From positions 496,001 through 560,000 of the forward strand of contig NZ_JAGIOH010000001.1 in NCBI RefSeq assembly GCF_017876625.1: a stretch of 64,000 bases of DNA, given 5' to 3'. Position 1 is the first letter of the stretch; each line of letters starts with the position of its first letter. Origin of the DNA: Streptomyces syringium. GTDB lineage: Bacteria; Actinomycetota; Actinomycetes; Streptomycetales; Streptomycetaceae. The position numbers and the translations under genes were made by a program. The notes under the pieces were generated by a model that searched no databases, had not been told where the DNA came from, and was given only the letters and a program-made list of their open reading frames with translations. Below are positions 25,210 to 33,082 of this stretch, one piece after another.

Positions 25210-25638
25210 TTATACAGGCTCGCCCGCGGTCGGCTTGGACGTCTTCGCGCGACGCTTTCGGGCCTGCGCCGGAACCTGCTGGGCCTCCCGGGAAGCAGCC
25301 ACATAAGGCTGAAGAGCCTCAAGGTATTCCTTGAGGGTTTCCTCGCCCATGTCCAGCTCCCGGCGCTCGTAGACCACGCACGGTCGCATGGCGATCTTCG
25401 GGCTGCCGTCCTCGTTCTGCTCCCCCGTGTCGTACTCCTCGGTGCCCTTGGCTGCCACCAGAAGCTCGACCGAGAAAACACCCTCGGTGACATCCGGCTT
25501 CAGATCGTCGTGCTGGAGCAGACGCCCGTAGGTTGTCGTCGTAAGCGTCTGGCCGCCGACTACCGTAGTGGTGACAGCCTCTTCCACTCCCGGCTCACCC
25601 TTTTCGGATTCGTCGACCTGGACAAACTTGACGGCCAT
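25210..25638 (-). CDS. Hypothetical acidic protein with basic tail
   Basis: 142-aa protein with no recognised family. ATG at 25638 is chosen for GAAGGGAAA just upstream; a longer frame begins at 25668. It starts MAVKFVQVDESE, has a Thr-rich beta-like segment (TTTVVGGQTLTTTTYG), an acidic middle and a helical region (EETLKEYLEALQPYVA). It ends in a Lys/Arg-rich tail (ARKRRAKTSK) that could bind nucleic acid. DNA here is less GC-rich than the window average and the gene is isolated between its own terminator and a long leader, so recent acquisition is possible. Overall shape loosely recalls Lsr2-type small proteins, but no convincing match was seen. Confidence 0.65.
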   Translation of the reverse strand: MAVKFVQVDESEKGEPGVEEAVTTTVVGGQTLTTTTYGRLLQHDDLKPDVTEGVFSVELLVAAKGTEEYDTGEQNEDGSPKIAMRPCVVYERRELDMGEETLKEYLEALQPYVAASREAQQVPAQARKRRAKTSKPTAGEPV

Positions 25639-25998
25639 TGCGGTTTTCCCTTCTCGAAGACAGTCCAAATGATAGGCGAAAGTATGCCCGTTGAGCCAAT
25701 CCGTAATAGAGAATGACCCCTTTTGGGCGAAGGGTGATTTTTGGTGTCTCTCAGGGTCTCTTGCTGAATCGTAAGAAGCCGAGGTTGACGGTCCATACGG
25801 TCAGTCGGGGCGGCCCCGGCCGGGGCCGCTCCCGGACGTCCCGGAGCAAGGCCGTTCAGGTTCCGTCGGAACCGATCGGCTCCGTACGCCGCGCCCCGGG
25901 ACGGTAAGGGGACGAACGGACAGTCACACATCCGGGACACCGTCGTGGCGAGCCGGTGATGCCGCCCCGAGCACGGCACGAGGTCCTACGGTGGTCCC
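25639..25998. other. Gap with AT-richer leader, no gene seen
   Basis: 360 nt between divergent genes. The left two-thirds are AT-rich for this genome (for example GGGTGATTTTTGGTG) and probably hold the promoter of the minus-strand 142-aa gene. The right end has TACGGT (25987-25992), 6 nt before the ATG at 25999, a likely leaderless -10 element. No ORF with coding character was seen. Confidence 0.5.
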
Positions 25999-26880
25999 AT
26001 GCCCAGAGTGCGCGACTACCCCCTCCGCCTGAAGCAGCCGGTGTGCGACGTGCAGGCGTTCCTGTCGAGCGCGGGTGGCCTCCGGCCGTACGCCCTCGCG
26101 TCGGCGGATTTCGAACCGCTGGTCCCCGGGGGCGAGGGCGCCGACGTCCTCGCGTTCGTCAACGACGTGCCCGCCGCCGAGCTGCCGCCGGAGTTCGGGG
26201 CGGCGTTCGGCGAGGGCGTTCTCTCGGAGCTGCGCGCGTGGTCGTTCAACGGCGTACCGCCGTACGCGGTGCGCGTGCGGCTGCGGGACGCGCGCTGGCG
26301 CGAAGGCGAGTCGACCGCCGCCGGCTTCGTGTGGGCCGGCCGGCGGGCCGCCCGTGAGGCGGGCCACTGCATCCATGAAGGCGTCCTCCCGCGCCCGTAC
26401 ATCACCCGCTGGCCGCCCGCCCGTACGGCGACGCACCCGGTGCCGGAGTACGACGCGCCCGGGCCCCGGCCGAGCGTGCCCGGCCGCCCCGTCCGTGATG
26501 TGCGCGTCCGGCTCGTCACGCCCGCCGCCTGCGGAGTCTTCGCCATGGCCACCACCGACTTCGAGCCGCTCCCCGCCGAGTCGGGCCTCCTCTTCGAGTT
26601 CGCCGCGGAGGTGCCGGAGGACCGTCTCCCCCGCGAGTTCGCGGACGCGTTCGAGCACGGGGTCCATCACGCGCTCTGCGCGTCCGGTACCCGCCGGGTG
26701 CCCACCGCGGCCTTCCGGGTCCGGCTGCACGACGCGAAGTGGCACGAGGTCGATTCCAACGAGGTGGTCTTCGCCAAGGCCGGCCGCAGGGCAGCCGCGG
26801 AGGCCCTGCGCTGCTGCGCGGAAGGCGGCGCCCCGCGCCCCGTCGACCCCTGGCCGTCCCACGGCGGACCCCGCGCCTGA
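25999..26880 (+). CDS. Protein with two tandem EF-G domain-IV-like modules
   Basis: 293-aa protein made of two homologous halves (about residues 10-125 and 160-280). The second half reads LPREFADAFEHGVHHAL, then AFRVRLHDAKWHEVDSNEV and a helical FAKAGRRAAAEAL. This follows the order and spacing of elongation factor G/TetM domain IV, where GxYHxVDSSExAF lies on the tip strand and helix. The first half has the same layout but the VDSSE-like loop is degraded (REGESTAAG). No GTPase domain is present. Inference: it may contact the ribosomal A site or have been recruited for another role. It probably has a leaderless start. Confidence 0.7.
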   Translation: MPRVRDYPLRLKQPVCDVQAFLSSAGGLRPYALASADFEPLVPGGEGADVLAFVNDVPAAELPPEFGAAFGEGVLSELRAWSFNGVPPYAVRVRLRDARWREGESTAAGFVWAGRRAAREAGHCIHEGVLPRPYITRWPPARTATHPVPEYDAPGPRPSVPGRPVRDVRVRLVTPAACGVFAMATTDFEPLPAESGLLFEFAAEVPEDRLPREFADAFEHGVHHALCASGTRRVPTAAFRVRLHDAKWHEVDSNEVVFAKAGRRAAAEALRCCAEGGAPRPVDPWPSHGGPRA

Positions 26881-26973
26881 GAGCGGTGCCATGTCGCACG
26901 GGGCGGGGTGCGTCCCGTCTGCCCGGATGCGACGGAGGACCGCGAATGATCTCGGCACCGTAGGTTTGAGCCC

Positions 26974-28656
26974 ATGTCAGAGGGCAATAACACTGCGGCG
27001 ACACGGTCGCGCGAACAACGGAGGCGGCGGCACGCCGCCCGGAAGCCGGGGGCGGACAAGGGCGGGCTGAGGCGCTCGTCCTTACTGATGGCGGCGGGGA
27101 CGGTGGTGTCCCGGGCGACGGGACTGATCAGACAAATACTCCAGGCCGGCGCCCTGGGGACCGGCCTGCTCGCCACCACATACAACAACGCCAACGTCGT
27201 CCCGACGAGCTTGTACTTCCTGTTCATCGGAGGGGCTCTGAACTCGGTCCTGGTGCCCCAGCTGGTCCGGGCCCGGACCGAGCACCCCGATGGCGGGCTG
27301 GCCTTCGAGCAGCGTCTCGTGACGCTCGTGCTGTCCGTGCTCGGCATCGGCACGCTGCTGGCCGTGTGGGCCGCACCGCAGATCATCAGCGTCTACCAGA
27401 CGGACTCACCGGAGAACCACGCCGCGTTCGAGCTGACCGTGGTCTTCGCCCGGTTCCTGCTTCCGCAGATCTTCTTCTACGGACTGTTCAGCATCCTGGG
27501 ACAGGTCCTCAACGCCCGGGGAAGGTTCGGGGCGATGATGTGGACTCCGGTCCTCAACAACGTCGTCCTCATCGCGATGTTCGGCGTGTACGTCGGCATG
27601 ATGACCATCCCGGACCGGGTGGAGGACATCACCCCGACGCAGGTGACGCTGCTCGGGCTGGGCACCACGCTCGCCCTGGCCGTACAGGCCCTCGCGTTGA
27701 TTCCCTGCGTCCGCGCCGTCGGATTCCGCTTCAGGCCGCGCTTCGACTGGCGTGGCACGGGATTGCGCAAGAGCGTCGCGGCGGCTCGCTGGACGCTGTT
27801 GTTCGTGCTGGTCAACCTGCTGGCCACCACAGTGGTGACGCACTACGCCACCGCGGCGGACAGGGCACTGCCCCACGACGGTGTGGGCTTCACCGCCTAC
27901 ACCTACGCGCAGACGATCTGGATGCTGCCGCAGTCCATCGTCACGGTCACGCTGGTCACGGCGCTGCTGCCGCGGATGACCCGGGCCGTCGCCGAGCACC
28001 GCCTCGACGATCTACGAGGGGATCTCTCCCGGGCCCTGCGGGTCAGTGGCGTCGTCATCGTTCCCGCCGCCTTCTTCTTCCTCGCCTTCGGCCCGCAGAT
28101 CGCGCAGCTGCTGTTCGCGCACGGCGCTGCCGATGCCGCGTCCACCCGTCCTCTCGGACACATGCTCCAGGCCTTCGGACTCGGTCTGATGCCGTTCTCC
28201 GCGCAGTACCTGCTGCTCCGCGGCTTCTATGCCTTCGAGGACACCCGTACACCGTTCCGGGTGGCCCTGTGGGTCAGTGCCGTCAATATCGGCCGGGCCA
28301 CCGCCTGTCATCTCTTGCTGCCCGCGCGTTGGGCGGTCACCGGCATGGCCGCCGCCTATGCCGTCTCCTACGCCGTGGGCCTCTTGGTCACCGCGCTGAT
28401 GCTGCGGCGGCGTCTGCACGGCCGGCTCGACGGCCGGAGGCTGTGCCGCACCTACGGCAAGCTCACGGCGTCCGCGGTGCCGGCGGGAACGCTCGGCTGG
28501 CTCGCGGGCCGTGCCTGTCCGACGGGCCTGGTCGCGGCCGGGTGGGCGCCGGCCCTGAGCCTGGCGGCGGGGGGCGTCACGATGGTGTTCCTGTTCGTGC
28601 TGCTCGCGAAGGCCTTCGAGATCGGCGAGTTGCGGAGCCTGCCGGGCCTGCGGTGA
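26974..28656 (+). CDS. MurJ/MviN-family lipid II flippase-like protein
   Basis: 560-aa polytopic membrane protein of the MOP (MurJ/MviN) superfamily that flips lipid-linked peptidoglycan precursors. A basic N-terminal tail (about 35 aa, RSREQRRRRHAARK) precedes the first helix containing GTVVSRATGLIRQI, the usual MurJ start; about 14 hydrophobic helices follow, with conserved NNVVLI and RGFYAFEDTRTP. TAGGTT (26961-26966) lies 7 nt before the ATG, with no Shine-Dalgarno sequence, so it is probably leaderless. As it is not in the parAB/trxA neighbourhood of the main Streptomyces murJ, it may be a paralogue for another polyprenyl-linked substrate (inference). Confidence 0.85.
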   Translation: MSEGNNTAATRSREQRRRRHAARKPGADKGGLRRSSLLMAAGTVVSRATGLIRQILQAGALGTGLLATTYNNANVVPTSLYFLFIGGALNSVLVPQLVRARTEHPDGGLAFEQRLVTLVLSVLGIGTLLAVWAAPQIISVYQTDSPENHAAFELTVVFARFLLPQIFFYGLFSILGQVLNARGRFGAMMWTPVLNNVVLIAMFGVYVGMMTIPDRVEDITPTQVTLLGLGTTLALAVQALALIPCVRAVGFRFRPRFDWRGTGLRKSVAAARWTLLFVLVNLLATTVVTHYATAADRALPHDGVGFTAYTYAQTIWMLPQSIVTVTLVTALLPRMTRAVAEHRLDDLRGDLSRALRVSGVVIVPAAFFFLAFGPQIAQLLFAHGAADAASTRPLGHMLQAFGLGLMPFSAQYLLLRGFYAFEDTRTPFRVALWVSAVNIGRATACHLLLPARWAVTGMAAAYAVSYAVGLLVTALMLRRRLHGRLDGRRLCRTYGKLTASAVPAGTLGWLAGRACPTGLVAAGWAPALSLAAGGVTMVFLFVLLAKAFEIGELRSLPGLR

Positions 28657-28734
28657 TCCGGGCGTAGCGGGTCCGGCGCGGTCCGGGGAATACTCCGGTG
28701 CGCGTCCCGGCTGCCTGTGGCAGGGTCGTCCTTC

Positions 28735-29154
28735 ATGATCGACGACTATGAGTTCACCAGCGACCCGGCCCGCCTGGACGGCGCCTTGATCCATCACTGG
28801 CTCTCCACCGACGCCTATTGGGCGCTTGGCCGTTCCCGCGAGAAGCAGGACAGCGCGATGGCCGGTTCGCTGAACTTCGGTGCCTACGAGAAGGCGTCGG
28901 GCGCGCAGGTCGCCTATGCGCGGGTGGTCACGGACCGCGCCACCTTCGCCTGGCTGTGCGATGTCTACGTCGACCGCCGGGCACGGGGGAAGGGACTCGG
29001 TACGGCGCTGGTCACGGCCGTCCGTGACCACCTCGCGCCCTTCGGCCTGAACCGCATCCTGCTCTCGACCGGGGACGCCCACGGCGTCTACGAGAAGATC
29101 GGCTTCCAGCCGCTGGAGACTCCGGGTAACTGGATGGCGTACGGGCGGCTGTAG
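28735..29154 (+). CDS. GNAT-family N-acetyltransferase
   Basis: 139-aa GNAT protein with the acetyl-CoA-binding motif RGKGLGTAL and the C-terminal GVYEKIGFQPL typical of the fold. Its N-terminus (DYEFTSDPARLD) matches small YjcF/ArgA-like acetyltransferases. ATG at 28735 follows a CAGGGT hexamer by 8 nt and lacks a ribosome-binding site. The acceptor is unknown. It is too far from the lanthipeptide locus and in unrelated context to be assigned as its acyltransferase. Confidence 0.85.
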   Translation: MIDDYEFTSDPARLDGALIHHWLSTDAYWALGRSREKQDSAMAGSLNFGAYEKASGAQVAYARVVTDRATFAWLCDVYVDRRARGKGLGTALVTAVRDHLAPFGLNRILLSTGDAHGVYEKIGFQPLETPGNWMAYGRL

Positions 29155-29167
29155 CGGCCGGGCCGGT

Positions 29168-29440
29168 TCAGACACCCCGGTCGCGGTCGCAGAGCATGTA
29201 CACGTCGCACCAGGCGAGCGGGGTGAGTACCCGGTCCCTGACGCAGGAGGCGGGGATCACGTCACGGGGAGCCGGCGGCTCGTCCGGCTCCCCGGTGGCG
29301 GTGGACGGGTCGAAGGCCGCGACGATGCGGCGGAACCGGTGCAGGTATTTCAGGGCGAAGGTGGCCCGTAGCCGAGCTCGTCCCGGCGGTGGCGGTCGAG
29401 GGCCAGGTCGTGACCACCGCCTCCGAACACGTTCCCCACC
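29168..29440 (-). pseudogene. Possible frameshifted remnant of a small gene
   Basis: The 373-nt stretch 29,155-29,527 has no intact gene. On the minus strand one frame reads protein-like DLALDRHRRDELGYG and, after a 1-nt shift near 29,370, another continues ATFALKYLHRFRRIVAAF and on to WCDVYMLCDRDRGV before a stop at 29168. The joined peptide looks coding, but I do not recognise the family and no clear start codon or ribosome-binding site is visible. Confidence 0.3.
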
Positions 29441-29527
29441 CGGTCACCGTACCCGCGTTCCCCTCCGCAGGAATCCCACGCGCTCCCGTCCTACGCTGGC
29501 TGAAGGGGCACGTACCAGGGAGCTGCC

Positions 29528-30091
29528 ATGGTCACGACGAAGTGGGTCTTCGAGCCCGGTCACACCGGTGCGGAGTTCTGCGCGAGGCACATGATGGTCA
29601 CCTACGTGCGCGGCCAGTTCAAGAACGTGCGCGGCGTGATGGAGGTCGATCCCGACGAGCCGGAGAAGGCCCGTGTCGAAGCGACGATCGACGCGACCCA
29701 GGTGTACACCGGGCAGCCCGAGCGTGACGCCCATCTGCGCAGTGCCGACTTCTTCGCTGTGGACGACCACCCGACCTGGACGTTCGTCTCCTCACGCGTC
29801 CACCAGGTGAGCGCGACCGGGTTCGAGGTCACCGGCGATCTCACCGTACGCGGAGTGACGCGTCCCGTGACCTTCGACGTGTCGTATCTGGGGCAGTGGG
29901 ACACTCCTTGGTGGGAGGACGGCCGGGACATCGGGCCCAGGCGGCGCGCCGGCTTCACGGCCAAGGCGCGGGTGAACCGACATGACTTCGGGGTCAGTTG
30001 GAACGATGTGGTCGACCGGGGCGGGGTGGTCGTGAGCGACATGATCGACGTCATCGTCGACGTCGAGGCCGTGCGCGAACCGGCGAAGTAG
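29528..30091 (+). CDS. YceI-family protein
   Basis: 187-aa YceI-like protein, an elongated lipocalin-type beta-barrel that binds polyisoprenoid or amphiphilic ligands. Seen: the opening WVFEPGHTGAEFCARHMMVT, the central AHLRSADFFAVDDHPTWTF and the closing RVNRHDFGVSWN, all hallmark segments. No signal peptide, so cytoplasmic. A GGGAG site precedes the ATG. Monocistronic in appearance. Ligand unknown. Confidence 0.9.
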   Translation: MVTTKWVFEPGHTGAEFCARHMMVTYVRGQFKNVRGVMEVDPDEPEKARVEATIDATQVYTGQPERDAHLRSADFFAVDDHPTWTFVSSRVHQVSATGFEVTGDLTVRGVTRPVTFDVSYLGQWDTPWWEDGRDIGPRRRAGFTAKARVNRHDFGVSWNDVVDRGGVVVSDMIDVIVDVEAVREPAK

Positions 30092-30239
30092 CGGGCGCGT
30101 TCGCGGCACGGTGCGCGAACACCACTTCCGGCCACCCCCGGCGCTCCTCTCATGGCTCAAGTGGCACTCTCCCGCTCCTCGCTCCCGCGGTCTACCGTCC
30201 CTCGGCACGGGGGTCGCTGACGGAGAGAGGCTCACTGAC

Positions 30240-30944
30240 TTGTTCTACTACGTGTTCAGGACCGTGGTACTGGTGCCGTTGCTGCGGTGGCTCTTCCGGC
30301 CGAGAGTCGAGGGGCTGGAGCACGTGCCGCACGAGGGGGCGGCGATCATTGCGGGGAACCATCTGTCGTTCTGCGACAGTTTCCTCATGCCCGTGATGAT
30401 CAAGCGCCGGGTCACCTTCCTGTGCAAGAAGGAGTACTTCACGGGCCGCGGCCTCAAAGGCCGGCTGACCGCGGCGTTCTTCCGGGCCAACGGGCAGATC
30501 CCGGTGGACCGGTCCGGTGAGGGGGCCGGACGGGCGGCGGTCGAGGAGGGCCTGCGCGTGCTGGGCAGAAGGGAGCTGCTCGGCATCTATCCCGAGGGGA
30601 CGCGCTCGCACGACGGGCGGCTCTACAAGGGGAAGGTGGGGGTGGCGGCCATGGCGATACGGTCGGGGGCGCCGGTGATTCCGTGCGCGATGATCGGCAC
30701 CTTCGAGTCCCAGCCGATCGGGCGCCGGCTCCCGCGTCTCATGCCGATCACCATCCGCTTCGGGAAGCCGCTGGACTTCTCCCGCTACGCGGGGATGGAG
30801 GAGCGGCGCGAGGTACTGCGGGCCGCCACGGACGAGATCATGTACGCGCTCCTGAAGCTGTCGGAACAGGAGTACGTCGACCGGTACGCGGCCGAGGCCA
30901 AGGCGGAGCAGCAGACGCGGGTCCTGGCCCACCAACCGCGCTGA
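30240..30944 (+). CDS. 1-acyl-sn-glycerol-3-phosphate acyltransferase (PlsC family)
   Basis: 234-aa membrane-associated acyltransferase with the NHLSFCDS (HX4D) catalytic box, the YPEGTRS glycerol-phosphate box, and an N-terminal hydrophobic segment (FYYVFRTVVLVPLL). TTG at 30240 is chosen because GGAGAGAGG (30222-30230) lies 9 nt upstream and the N-terminus then matches the family; the open frame extends back to 30111. It should acylate lysophosphatidic acid in phospholipid synthesis. A 13-bp terminator follows directly. Confidence 0.88.
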   Translation: MFYYVFRTVVLVPLLRWLFRPRVEGLEHVPHEGAAIIAGNHLSFCDSFLMPVMIKRRVTFLCKKEYFTGRGLKGRLTAAFFRANGQIPVDRSGEGAGRAAVEEGLRVLGRRELLGIYPEGTRSHDGRLYKGKVGVAAMAIRSGAPVIPCAMIGTFESQPIGRRLPRLMPITIRFGKPLDFSRYAGMEERREVLRAATDEIMYALLKLSEQEYVDRYAAEAKAEQQTRVLAHQPR

Positions 30945-30955
30945 CGCCGGGCGCG

Positions 30956-30988
30956 CCGGCCGGCCCGGCAGCACACCGGGCCGGCCGG
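30956..30988 (+). terminator. Hairpin after the acyltransferase gene
   Basis: Perfect 13-bp GC stem (CCGGCCGGCCCGG / CCGGGCCGGCCGG) with a 7-nt loop, 12 nt past the stop codon. No T-run. Confidence 0.75.
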
Positions 30989-30994
30989 GGCGGA

Positions 30995-31029
30995 CTGTCG
31001 TTTCGCGCCAGGGCTGTCGTTTCGCGCCA
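30995..31029 (+). repeat. 16-bp direct repeat upstream of the TmrB-like gene
   Basis: CTGTCGTTTCGCGCCA occurs twice (30995-31010 and 31014-31029), separated by GGG, a 19-nt period. The pair ends 17 nt before a TAGGGT hexamer (31046-31051), so the second copy covers the -35 area. It could be a regulator-binding iteron. Confidence 0.7.
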
Positions 31030-31058
31030 CAGGAAGACGGTCTCGTAGGGTCTTGTCC

Positions 31059-31691
31059 ATGCTCCTGTGGATCAACGGCCCCTTCGGAGGGGGAAAGACG
31101 CAGACCGCGCACGAGATCCAGCGCCGACTCCCCGGCAGCGTCGTCTGCGACCCCGAACACGTCGGCTTCGGCCTGCACCGGATGATGCCCCCGGCCCTGC
31201 GCGGGGACTTCCAGGACCTCCCGGCCTGGCGGCAGGGCGTGTACGAGGTACTGGACCGGGCACTCACCGCGCACGGGGGCACGGTGATCGTGCCGATGAC
31301 GGTCGTGGAGCCGGAGTACTTCCGGGAGACCGTCGGCCGGCTGCGGGAACGGGGCCATGACGTACGGCACTTCGCGTTGCTGGCCCGGCGGGAGACGGTG
31401 CTGCGACGGCTGAGTGAGCGTGGCTTCGGGCACGCCGTGCGGCTCGTCGCCGGCAAGGACGCACCCTTGCGCCGGGAGAGCTTCGCGGTGTCGAAGCTCG
31501 ACGTGTGTCTGGAGCGGCTGCGCGAGGCGGAGTTCGCCGAGCATGTGTGGACCGACCACATCCCGGTCGCGCGGGTCGCCGACCACGTCGCGGACTCCGC
31601 CGGTCTGACGCTCACCCCGAATACCGACAGTCCGCTCCGGGGCCGGCTGCGGCGGGCGTGGACGGGGGCACGGCACATCCGGTTCGACTGA
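31059..31691 (+). CDS. TmrB-like P-loop ATPase/kinase
   Basis: 210-aa P-loop protein of the TmrB (tunicamycin-resistance) / AAA_33 type. The Walker A motif NGPFGGGKT occupies residues 6-14; a DPEHVGFGLH segment follows, and conserved VIVPMTVVEPEYF is seen mid-protein. ATG at 31059 is favoured: TAGGGT lies 7 nt upstream with no Shine-Dalgarno sequence, implying a leaderless transcript (a TTG at 31053 is possible). TmrB binds ATP and the drug; whether this protein confers resistance is unknown. Preceded by a paired direct repeat that may be its operator. Confidence 0.8.
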   Translation: MLLWINGPFGGGKTQTAHEIQRRLPGSVVCDPEHVGFGLHRMMPPALRGDFQDLPAWRQGVYEVLDRALTAHGGTVIVPMTVVEPEYFRETVGRLRERGHDVRHFALLARRETVLRRLSERGFGHAVRLVAGKDAPLRRESFAVSKLDVCLERLREAEFAEHVWTDHIPVARVADHVADSAGLTLTPNTDSPLRGRLRRAWTGARHIRFD

Positions 31692-31731
31692 CGGGCAGTT
31701 CTTTCGGCTGACGCGCAGTGCGCGGCGCGGG

Positions 31732-32940
31732 TCAGCTGGTGGGAGCGGGCCAGGGCACGTCGGTTTCGACGGCGGCGGTGTAGTCGACGCCGGGGACGCG
31801 GAAGCCGTAGAGACGGCGGACTTCGTCGCCGAACCAGTCGAGGTCGGCGAGTTCGGTGATGGTGTCGCTGGTGGCGGTGGACCAACGTTCGGCGACGGCG
31901 TGCTGCACGGCGGGGTCGAGTTCCCAGGTGTCGAGGCGGATCCGGCCCTCGTCGTCGAGGTCGAGGGGGCGCGCTCCGGTCAGCTGGTCCCACAGCTCCA
32001 CCAGTTGACCGATCGGGGCCACCATGGCGTCGCCGAGGATGCCGCGCAGCAGCCCGACGTACAGGGCGATGCCGGGGACGGCGGTGGAGGACTGGGTGAC
32101 GGCGGCGGCGTTGACCGAGGTCACGGCCCGGCCGCCCAGCATCGTGCCGAGGCGCTCGTCCAGCCTGCGGGCGGTGGCTTCCAGATGGGACTTCGCGGCG
32201 CCGATGGTGCCCTGCCGGTAGAGCGCCGCGGTGAGCGGCGAGCCGATGTAGGACAGGGCGGCGGTGGTGAAGCCGTCGGCGAGCAGGGACCGGTCGGCCA
32301 GGAACGTGATCCAGCGTTCCCAGTCGGTGCCGCCCATCACCGCCACCGTCTGCTCGATGTCGTCGCCCTCGGCCGGTGCGGCGGTGATCTCCTTCACCTC
32401 CGGGGCCCCGTACTCGTCGAAGACGAGGGTCTTGGTGGTGTGCGGCGAGCCGATCGGCTTGAGGACCGAAGTATGCAGCCGGCCGGTGTCCGGGTCGGTG
32501 CGGCGGGGCGCGGCCACCGAGTAGATCAGGTAGTCGAGCCGGCCCCCGAACCGCTCGGCGAGGAGGTCGGCGACCTGCTCCTTCATGGTGTCGCTGAACG
32601 CGTCGCCATTGAGGAAGACCATGTCACGCCCGTACTGTCGGGCGAGCCGGGCGGTGGCGGCGGTGCGGTACCAGCCGGCCGTGCCGGTGCGCCGCGCGGG
32701 CGCCTTCTCGAAGCACACGCCGATGCCACGGATACCGACACGGGCCAGGCCCGCGATCGTGGCGGCCAGGCCGTAGCCGGCGGACGAGCCGATGACCAGA
32801 GCCACCGGCCCTTCGCCCCCGGCCGCGACCGGGGCGGGGACGGCCTGCCACATCTCGTCCACCAGCTGCCGGCAGCCCTCGGGATGGGAGTCGAGGAAGA
32901 GGAAGCCCCGGCTCTTGGGCGCAATGACGTGTTCGCTCAC
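31732..32940 (-). CDS. fabV: FabV-type trans-2-enoyl-ACP/CoA reductase
   Basis: 402-aa enoyl reductase of the FabV/TER class, which reduces trans-2-enoyl thioesters with NADH in fatty-acid elongation and, in other bacteria, is insensitive to triclosan. Seen: the long nucleotide-binding segment VALVIGSSAGYGLA and the diagnostic Tyr-x8-Lys in YRQGTIGAAK (Tyr241, Lys250). Full family length with GTG start. A typical FabI-type reductase is probably the main housekeeping enzyme in this genus, so this may be an auxiliary reductase (inference). Confidence 0.9.
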   Translation of the reverse strand: MSEHVIAPKSRGFLFLDSHPEGCRQLVDEMWQAVPAPVAAGGEGPVALVIGSSAGYGLAATIAGLARVGIRGIGVCFEKAPARRTGTAGWYRTAATARLARQYGRDMVFLNGDAFSDTMKEQVADLLAERFGGRLDYLIYSVAAPRRTDPDTGRLHTSVLKPIGSPHTTKTLVFDEYGAPEVKEITAAPAEGDDIEQTVAVMGGTDWERWITFLADRSLLADGFTTAALSYIGSPLTAALYRQGTIGAAKSHLEATARRLDERLGTMLGGRAVTSVNAAAVTQSSTAVPGIALYVGLLRGILGDAMVAPIGQLVELWDQLTGARPLDLDDEGRIRLDTWELDPAVQHAVAERWSTATSDTITELADLDWFGDEVRRLYGFRVPGVDYTAAVETDVPWPAPTS

Positions 32941-33082
32941 GGTGTGGTGTCCCAGGTGTCGTCACGGACAAGAACGCGGCGGCCGCCTCGGCCACCCCGT
33001 CCCGCAAGTCTGCGGCCGTACGGACGGACACGGTGATCTTGACCGGCACAACGATGCCCGGCCGGGCTTGGAGGGTTTCCCT

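Noticed and set aside
28735..29154. The GNAT as missing acyltransferase of the lanthipeptide locus
   Set aside because: About 10 kb away, opposite direction, among unrelated genes; a small generic GNAT gives no support.
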